Of a stretch of 64,000 bases of DNA, positions 58,301 to 64,000 are shown one piece after another (position 1 is the stretch's first letter; every line of letters begins with the position of its first letter). The DNA is from Saccharina japonica (lineage: Eukaryota; Sar; Phaeophyceae; Laminariales; Laminariaceae). The stretch covers positions 42,255 through 106,254 of the forward strand of contig MEHQ01000528.1 in assembly GCA_008828725.1 (NCBI GenBank), given 5' to 3'. The notes under the pieces are model-generated. The model saw only the letters and a program-made list of their open reading frames with translations. It had not been told where the DNA came from and ran no database searches. A program made the translations under genes and the position numbers.

Positions 58301-61300
58301 TCCTTGCCCAGGTATGCTGGACCCTCTATCTATAAGTATGTAGTTATCGTTGCCGATGGTTTTCACTTCGCGGTTTTTGCATAAAAAATGAGGATACCGT
58401 GGTATTCCTTCCGCTTCATCGACTGGCCACGCACACACACAGAGAGAGAGTGCCTCTGGGTGACAGTTACTCTAAGCGTAAACGTAAAGATCGTTTCTGG
58501 TCTTCATATTTGTACCTCAACTGTCCTTACATTTCCACCCAGAGTGATATACAGAAGTCACCGCACAATAATGCGGGAGTATCTGCACAGGAACATTCAG
58601 ACCACATCTCGCAGACCACCGATTCGGCGAAAAACAAACAAAGAAACACCAACGAGGCTTCCCCAAGACTATTTTCGCGTTTCGATGATCATTCGGGTTC
58701 GTTGTGGCCCCACCAGCTCATCGTAAAAGTTCGTGGAACACACGCACTGACTCCGCAGCCAGCGGCCCTTCTGCAGCGTGGTTGCGCCCGAAGGACACGC
58801 CTCACACGCGCCTCCAAGGTCGTCGTATTCCTCCGCAAGACGGTACGTCCCGTACGGGCACTCGGAACAGCTCCCGCTTGATGAATTATACCTGGCACCG
58901 AGCGACAAAGGACGAGAAGGATGTGAGAAAGGGACTTTCGTCTTCTTCGTTCAGAAATTATGTACAGTAGCTTACGTGTGCTGTTTTTCTTCTTTTTTTC
59001 CCGTCCACATGCCATTTGAAAGGCGGTTTTCACCTCAAGGGGCATGGGGATCGGGTCGTTCGTGCCTACAGCAGTGTCTACGACAACCAACATAAAAAAA
59101 CACGACCTGGTAGGGGTGTCGCTGTGTCGTTTAGGCTTATGCATGGTCTGAGCCGCCGTCGAAAGTGGGTACTGCCACTAACAATGCGCACTCGCAGCAC
59201 CACCTGTCATTGTTGTTGTGCGCTAGAGACAGAAGCTTGTCCTGCGCGTTTCGCTGAACGCGGCCAGATACCGTACAAAATCTAGCATCGTCTGTCCCGC
59301 TGCTTGGTATAAACAAACTCTCGTCGCGCGGTTCGTCGAGAGCGAGGAGTGCGAAAAGTAAAGCCAAAGGGTGGTTTACCTACTAAACACAAAAGTGGGC
59401 GTGTCCCCCTTATGTATTTATGTGTGACATCGCACAATATTCACGACGGCGGCCGCATCCCCAGTAGACGCATTGCAAGCCGCAGCAGCCACGGGACACT
59501 GGCACCAGCACCAGCAGCAGCAGCAGCAGCAGCAACGTCAAGGTTTAAACGGCAGATCCGCGCAATTGGTTCCACTCTACATAATGACCTATCGAGGCTC
59601 ACCCGTCATCGCACACGCAGGTCAAGTAGCCATCGTAAGAAGGGTCCAGAGTCAGGGCTACGACACCCTCGTCCGCTGAGGGCTGCAACGCCGGGCACAC
59701 GAACAAGCCGTCCTTCGATTCGTGGGTCCAGATCCCAACCGTGGAGTCGTTCAGAAAGGGCATTTCCGACCCGGAAAGGCCGGTGCCGCTCGCGAAGAGC
59801 ATCAGCAGCTCCGAGTAGGAGGCTGGGATGGTTCCGCTGATGCCACTGTTGTTGGAGACGTCGAGCACGTCGATTCTCCTCCCACCCGTGTCCGCCACCG
59901 GTGGCAGTTCTCCTTTTGATGCGCGCGCGCGGGGGTCCGGGGGGGAGCGGGGGGAGGGGGTGCATGCATGACGCGGGTTATGAGGGCGGTGAGTGAGTGA
60001 GGGCACACGAAACAGTGAGAGGTTCGAGACTGCTACAAAAGTATTAAGTTACCAACAGCAATGTCAGAACTGCTGCCACGATATTCTGGTTTGAAGCACG
60101 AGCTCGGGCGTATCCGTAACACATCACGGTTCCTTCTTTCCTACTCTTCCGTTGGGAACAACGAACGATGACCATGACGTACAGCAATAAACAATCCGTA
60201 CAGCCGTTGATGACACACTCGCCGTTTTTCACAGCAGCTGTGGAAGATGCTGCTCAAATGTTTATTCCTACAGTAGCAGTTTTACCACTGTAGTGGGCCC
60301 CACCTGTCAAGGCGTTCCCGTCCAACTTCAACACGCGCAGAAACGGCGCCCCAACGCTCGACGTGTTCGCTCCGCACTCTGCGCTTCCAGACCCTTCACA
60401 AACGTAGAGCGTTAGAGCGTCCTCCACAGACCCCGTCAGCGCGTTGTCGCTCAGGTCAAGTGCCTGAAGAGACCCCCAGTTGGCGACTGTTTGCAGCGCG
60501 GTATACCCGGTCAAGCTCATGCTATTTTTGGCCAGCAGCAAACTTCGGAGCTCCGGAAGCCACGAGGATGTGGATTGCAGGTGCACCACGGGATAGGCTA
60601 AGCTATCGTTCGCGTCCAACCAGGCCTCCGGGAAGGAGCTGGAAGGGGGGAGAGGGGGGGGCAGTGTTTTGAACTAAAATGGCGAGAAAGCAAGTAAGTG
60701 CGACGAGAGGGATGCTGTCGTCAACTACAGTACGTACGCTCTTAGGACAAGAAAGGGTCTTGGGCGTTGCGTAATAACCTACAGTAGGAAGAGCACAGCC
60801 TTCCGCGCATGGGCATACCAATCATTCCCACATCGAACATCTCAGGTACACTACTGTACTCATTTTCACCGTCTAGATTATTCGGGGCAAATATCATCCC
60901 TGATACCCATAAATCATGGTCTAGATGTGTCTGGGCAAAAAGGTCCCTGGTTGTATTTTTTGTACTATCTATGTACGTAAACTATAACATTTGCCGGGTA
61001 GAATTACAGTACGAGGTATTATAGTAGGTGATGTTACGTCGTAGCCGGGTGGGATCTGTATGGCAAGGCTCTTGCGCACGTATTTGCCAGGTGGGATCTG
61101 TTTGATGCCTGGTACGCCTCTTCCGCGACGCCTCAAAACAGCAACTATAGGAGCTACCTGGTAGATTATATTACGGAGTAGATTGCGATCTGTCCAACGG
61201 TATCAACACGGCACCATCTACTCGTACCTCCTGCTGCTGTATTGCACCACAAGTTAATTACTCGAATGCTACGAAGCAGTTTGCGTCCAAGAGAACTGTG

Positions 61301-61966
61301 TACTGCTGTACTACTCCTACAGTAAGTACAGCCGTACATTAACAACAGCATGCATCTGGCACCACCCTGGAATACACGTACGTACAGCAGCAGTGCGTAC
61401 GAGACTTTTGTGGTGGTATTTATAGTAGCCGTAGCTGATATTGATAGTTGGAGCTCTTACCCGGAAATACTGTTGTTCTGCAGAAAGAGGTGCCGCAGGA
61501 CCGACGCGCTAGATCCCCACGAGGCCGGAAAAGACGACAGCTCGTTCCCCGAAAGATCGAGCGTTTCTAGCCTCGGCATCAGCCCGAAGATCAGCGGCAC
61601 GGATCCATACAGCCCGTTGCCCGAGAGGTCCACTTCTTCGAGCGAAGATACATTGACAAGCTCGCCTGCGTCGGAGACATCCCCCACAAGGCCGTTGGCG
61701 GGGAGAGAGAGGCCGGTCACATTTTCGTTATTGTTGTCGCCGTCACCGCACGTGACGCCGTACCAGCTGCAGACTCCGACCGAGGAATCTCGCCACCCGG
61801 TGGATACAGTCCACCCCTGTCCGTTGGTGGAGTTGTAGAGGGCTTCGAGCCCCGTGAACTGGACGTCAGCGTACGAGGCTGTTGTGGGAGATAATTGCGC
61901 CGCGTATGCGATCAATATGGCCGCCCACGACAATGATGTGACCGCTGCCGGTCGTTCTAGAAGCAT
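47708..61966 (-). CDS. LRR / Cys-rich / multi-membrane-segment receptor-like protein
   Basis: Twelve exons on the minus strand: 61966-61461, 60638-60304, 59912-59603, 58891-58714, 57885-57751, 57169-56983, 55203-55040, 53520-53377, 51446-51367, 49636-49462, 48404-48276, 47857-47708. Phases agree throughout, giving 831 aa. Residues 1-31 are a signal peptide (MLLERPAAVTSLSWAAILIA). LRRs at about 35-380 have the plant/stramenopile look (LEALYNSTNGQGW, WYGVTC, LPANGLVGDVSD, LDLSDNALTGSV). Cys-rich repeats at about 384-605 resemble ephrin-receptor/GCC2-GCC3 modules (CLACPAGSYSETLGATASS). A first membrane helix lies at about 624-646 (IGLYLLIAGIVMVVFTLAWV), with more in exons 10 and 12 (IVVAFALVASL, IFEDVPFLGLNMFLLL). 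Probably a surface receptor; no kinase is visible. The 3' end is missing: exon 12 ends in a GC donor (ATG|GCAAGT). The exon 9 donor is also GC. The exon 8 start is the least certain. Confidence 0.75.
47858..48275 (-). other. LRR receptor intron 11
   Basis: Phase-0 intron with a G30 run at 48191-48210. No other feature. A slightly longer exon 11 is possible because the frame stays open past the chosen GTGCAA donor. Confidence 0.45.
48405..49461 (-). repeat. LRR receptor intron 10 with a G56 run
   Basis: Positions 48474-48529 are an unbroken G run, with more G-rich sequence at 48461-48473. AT-rich TATACATATA repeats lie at 48857-48895. No exon seen. Confidence 0.6.
49637..51366 (-). repeat. 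LRR receptor intron 9: SINE-like copy, gap, 32-bp repeat
   Basis: Positions 49700-49999 match 55565-55855 over ~290 bp, ending in an AAG-repeat tail. (GGT)n lies at 50023-50051. Positions 50450-50585 carry the TCAATGGTCAAATAAG/GAGTACGCCC repeat family and (CCCT)n. The N-gap 50610-50838 is followed by three ~32-bp units (CGAGCCGAGCAGCAGCAATC plus GATCGCCCGAGG) at 50841-50940. (CCCT)n recurs at 51068-51105. Confidence 0.6.
50610..50838. other. Assembly gap, 229 N
   Basis: The only multi-base gap in the window. The 32-bp repeat units touch its right edge, so a longer array is likely hidden inside it. It lies within an intron, so no exon needs to be missing. Confidence 0.95.
51447..53376 (-). 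repeat. LRR receptor intron 8 with (GAT)n
   Basis: Positions 52108-52400 are an imperfect GAT/GAC trinucleotide array giving poly-Asp/poly-Met frames. Positions 52610-52790 are the second copy of the repeat at 7505-7690. Nothing else is recognised. Confidence 0.6.
53521..54860 (-). repeat. LRR receptor intron 7, distal part
   Basis: Positions 54008-54110 hold an AT-rich block of the same type as 18045-18127. Positions 54230-54500 contain repeated CGCGAAAAAAAACGCGATT-like strings. Positions 54615-54745 are the second copy of the repeat at 3715-3846. No exon seen. Confidence 0.45.
54861..55029. mobile_element. 169-bp MITE with 26-bp perfect terminal inverted repeats
   Basis: The left end, 54861-54886 (GTACAGGACACCTAATAAGA...), is the exact reverse complement of the right end at 55004-55029. 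There is no coding capacity. It sits in intron 7 of the LRR receptor, with its edge only 10 bp from the splice donor at 55039. Superfamily not identified. Confidence 0.7.
55204..56982 (-). repeat. LRR receptor intron 6 with SINE-like copy and (CCTT)n
   Basis: Positions 55237-55270 are (ATGT)n and 55300-55345 are (GCA)n. Positions 55565-55855 are a SINE-like repeat with an AAG tail, the partner of 49700-49999. Positions 56218-56540 are a long CCTT array with three higher-order 64-bp units containing TTTTTTCATT. Positions 56870-56945 are a copy of the CATGCATGGCCGTAGTCGTA family. Confidence 0.65.
57170..57750 (-). other. LRR receptor intron 5
   Basis: Phase-0 intron with a short (GA)n run at 57499-57517. 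Nothing further. Confidence 0.45.
57886..58713 (-). other. LRR receptor intron 4
   Basis: Phase-0 intron. It includes a partial CTGTCCTTACATTTCCACCC motif at 58519-58538. No gene seen. Confidence 0.45.
58892..59602 (-). other. LRR receptor intron 3
   Basis: Phase-2 intron with an (AGC)n run at 59509-59533. No exon between the two flanking ones was found. Confidence 0.45.
59913..60303 (-). other. LRR receptor intron 2
   Basis: Phase-1 intron splitting the Gly codon of the NALTG-ELPP junction. No repeat recognised. Confidence 0.5.
60639..61460 (-). other. LRR receptor intron 1
   Basis: Phase-2 intron splitting the Gly codon of the SISG-SFPEAWL junction. Positions 61040-61110 contain two GGTGGGATCTGT units. 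No exon seen. Confidence 0.5.
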
Positions 61967-62303
61967 TCCCGGGACCCGGGACAGACGCCGGGTGCGACCG
62001 TGATGCGCAGGAGGATCCCACTGGCTACCCAGGCGTCACGCAGCATGTTGGGTGCACATCTGATACCACCACGCGTTGACAGCACGATGCATGCGCGGTA
62101 TGATTGACACGAAAAAATCACCCATTTTTGGATGTTCGTACGACAAGTATTGCGCCGCATGAAACCGTTTTTTTCACGAACCGCAACATGCGATCATGTT
62201 GCCTTCTTCTTTGTTGACGGTTTGAATTGTGGACATGCGCAGATGCTCAGTGTACAGAGAGCACACAGAACGCCATGCTGTACGGTCGGCCGACGGCACG
62301 GTG
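61967..62303. promoter_or_regulatory. Putative bidirectional promoter of the divergent LRR pair
   Basis: Positions 61967-62303 separate the start codons of two paralogous LRR genes transcribed outward. If the + gene starts at the in-frame ATG at 62235 instead, the spacer is 268 bp. No TATA box or known element is evident; the assignment is positional. Confidence 0.4.
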
Positions 62304-62830
62304 ATGGAGACGTTTCCACCTCCTCTCCTCCGCCACCAACACACCAGGGTCGTCCATCTGCTGCTGTCTTTGAGCCTTCTGGCAGCCTCAGCACCGGGCG
62401 GCGGCATCGTCGGTGTGTCGGCGTCATATTCGGAGACGCAGTTTCTCGGCCTAGAGGCTCTCTACAACGCCACCGGGGGCGAGCAATGGACGTCGTCCAC
62501 AGGGTGGCGGGACGCCGCGCTCGGCGTGTGCGAGTGGTTCGGGGTGGCGTGCGATAGCAGCGGCGATAATGTTACTGGCTTGTCGCTCGCAGGCAATGGT
62601 CTCGCGGGCAACCTCTCCGACGCGGCGGAATTATTCCAGATAGTTTCTCTGGAGGATATGGATCTGTCCGAGAACGAGCTGGTCGGCCCCGTCGCGCTGG
62701 GCCTCGGGTTAATGTCGAACCTGGAGCAGCTGGATCTTTCACGGAACGGGCTCTCCTCGTTCCCGGCAAGCTGGGGGTCCGAGGCCTCGTCGTTGCAGCA
62801 TCTGTCGCTCCGGTCCAACAACATTTCCGG
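62304..62830 (+). CDS. LRR receptor-like protein, first exon (runs off window)
   Basis: The exon encodes METFPPPLLRHQ, a hydrophobic signal core (VVHLLLSLSLLAAS), then SETQFLGLEALYNATGGEQW, WFGVAC and LRRs (LSLAGNGLAGNLSDAAEL, LDLSRNGLSSFPASWG). It ends with a phase-2 donor (CCGG|GTGGGT) at exactly the position where exon 1 of the 61966 gene ends. The two first exons are clear paralogues, aligning from the signal peptide to the splice site. I chose the ATG at 62304 because it puts the hydrophobic core near the N-terminus; an upstream in-frame ATG at 62235 would add 23 residues. The next exon is not found before 64000. Whether it also has Cys-rich and membrane parts is unknown. Confidence 0.75.
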
Positions 62831-64000
62831 GTGGGTTGTGTACGTGTACATGACATATTTGACATACATGATCCCCATGTACCTGTTGCGTATCCCTTGT
62901 TGCATGCGTACGTACACGTATCAGACAACGTGCGTATGTACGTACGTACAACCCAGAGACACGATGTACGTAACGTTTAGGGACCAATAAAAGGATAAGT
63001 TTGAACATATTTATCAACCGCCATCATCACATCATATGGATCGTGTTGTGCCTGTCTGTGTCGTTTCGTATCATAAAATATATACTGTTTTGTACGACGA
63101 TTATTGTCCTTACGTACGTACAAGGGGCATGAAAGTTCGGTCACCAGTAATAAAAAAAACTTTACGAGTACCCACAAGCAAGCAGTGGTCGATTCTGAAG
63201 CGTAAATAATAATTGGTCACCTTTGTCGCCACGTTTTTCTTTTTCCCTCCCATATTTCGTATCCAGCGGTTGCTGCAACTATAATCTGCTGCGTATGCAG
63301 ATACCTGGTATGTACATATATGTACAAGCTATTAATCGAAGAATGGTAGAGTTCCACTTCGAACTACAAGTACAAGATTAGGTGTTCGCGCCCTAATATT
63401 TTTAACAAAGATGTATGTCATACTCGTACCGTACAGGTGTGTTTTCATTTCGATCTTCCATGCAGATTGATTGTTTTGGCTCCCCTATGATGCGGCTTGT
63501 TGACTTCCCACCGCAATGCTACTGTAAAAGCTACTTTAAAAAATAGGATAGTTGCTTGATATTAACGTACAGTACGAGTAGTCTGCGCGACCTCCGTGTC
63601 GATCAAAAGACATGCCAGTGTTATAAGGATTATCCTGGGATGGGTAATCGATCGGTTTTTTACCCCTATAGCCCAGTGGGCAATACCCTCACATTTGGCA
63701 TCGACGGCAGTACACGGGTTCAAATCTCACTTTGAAAGTTTCTTTTATAGAAGTGCTTGCGCGTGCGTCCGTAAAAAAACGTGTCTCCTTGGTTCCTCAG
63801 GTATTGAAACGAAGCGGTTATAGAGGTCCACCTACGGCCGTGTACATACGGTACCGACGTCCCAAAGATCCCGGCGTTCAGAGGGCGGGGAAAGTGTTAT
63901 AAAGACTACCCTGGGCTGGGTAGTAATCGATCGGTCTTTTACCCCCCTAGCCCAGTATAGACATTGCCCTCACACCAGGTATGTGTCATACACACGCGGG
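62831..64000 (+). repeat. Intron of the second LRR gene with tRNA-related repeats
   Basis: Two related ~110-bp segments lie at 63617-63745 and 63893-64000. Each has TTATAA-GA-TA-CCTGGG-TGGGTA followed by a TAGCCCAGT box. The first also has GGGTTCAAATCTC, matching an RNA polymerase III B box. This suggests a tRNA-derived SINE. The rest has (ACGT)-type short repeats (CGTACGTAC) and no exon. Confidence 0.4.

Noticed and set aside
63672-63740. Functional tRNA gene
   Set aside because: A- and B-box-like strings are present but the acceptor and anticodon stems do not pair.

Overview
The window is nuclear DNA of a multicellular-type stramenopile, most likely a brown alga (Phaeophyceae). The grounds are GC-rich exons of 36-890 bp, introns mostly of 0.3-2 kb with canonical GT-AG (occasionally GC-AG) borders, abundant Ala/Gly/Gln/Pro-rich low-complexity exon segments, dense microsatellites, and leucine-rich-repeat receptors of a style familiar from stramenopiles. 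It is not prokaryotic: there are no operons, no ribosome-binding sites and almost no long uninterrupted genes. I built the gene models by hand, checking reading-frame phase across each proposed intron.

Layout. (1) 1-1395 is a truncated near-copy of 2120-3560, ending at a single N. (2) 1884-13784 (+) is a ten-exon gene for an armadillo/HEAT-like protein of about 942 aa. (3) 15222-18956 (-) is a complete six-exon type II thioesterase (259 aa, Ser-Asp-His triad visible). (4) From 19196 (+), divergent from the thioesterase across 239 bp, runs a mitochondrial NDUFAF5-like complex I assembly methyltransferase. Exons 1-6 are at 19196-25561; exons 7-8 occur four times downstream in whole or part. (5) 25701-40278 is a nest of direct and inverted near-identical copies of one ~4.1 kb block, with single-N seams. 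This looks like unmerged haplotypes or a misassembly rather than biology. (6) 41681-43264 (+) holds two 3'-terminal exons of a membrane protein, with an ~800 bp tandem partial duplication upstream. (7) 43496-45604 (-) is the 3' end of a secreted Cys-rich/von Willebrand D-like protein. (8) 46767-47660 is an extraordinary guanine minisatellite (A plus 17 G, 40 copies). (9) 47708-61966 (-) is a twelve-exon receptor-like gene: signal peptide, LRRs, Cys-rich ephrin-receptor-like repeats, then several membrane segments. (10) 62304 onward (+) is a paralogous LRR gene, divergent from the previous one across 337 bp and running off the window.

The most interesting inference is that the two orphan exons at 41681-43264 look like the missing C-terminus of the LRR receptor on the opposite strand. 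Splice phase and the order of membrane segments both fit. An inversion, real or from assembly, with one edge in the guanine minisatellite would explain this. The divergent LRR pair and the divergent thioesterase/NDUFAF5 pair are the other notable arrangements. Function calls come from motifs recognised by eye; no database search was run.
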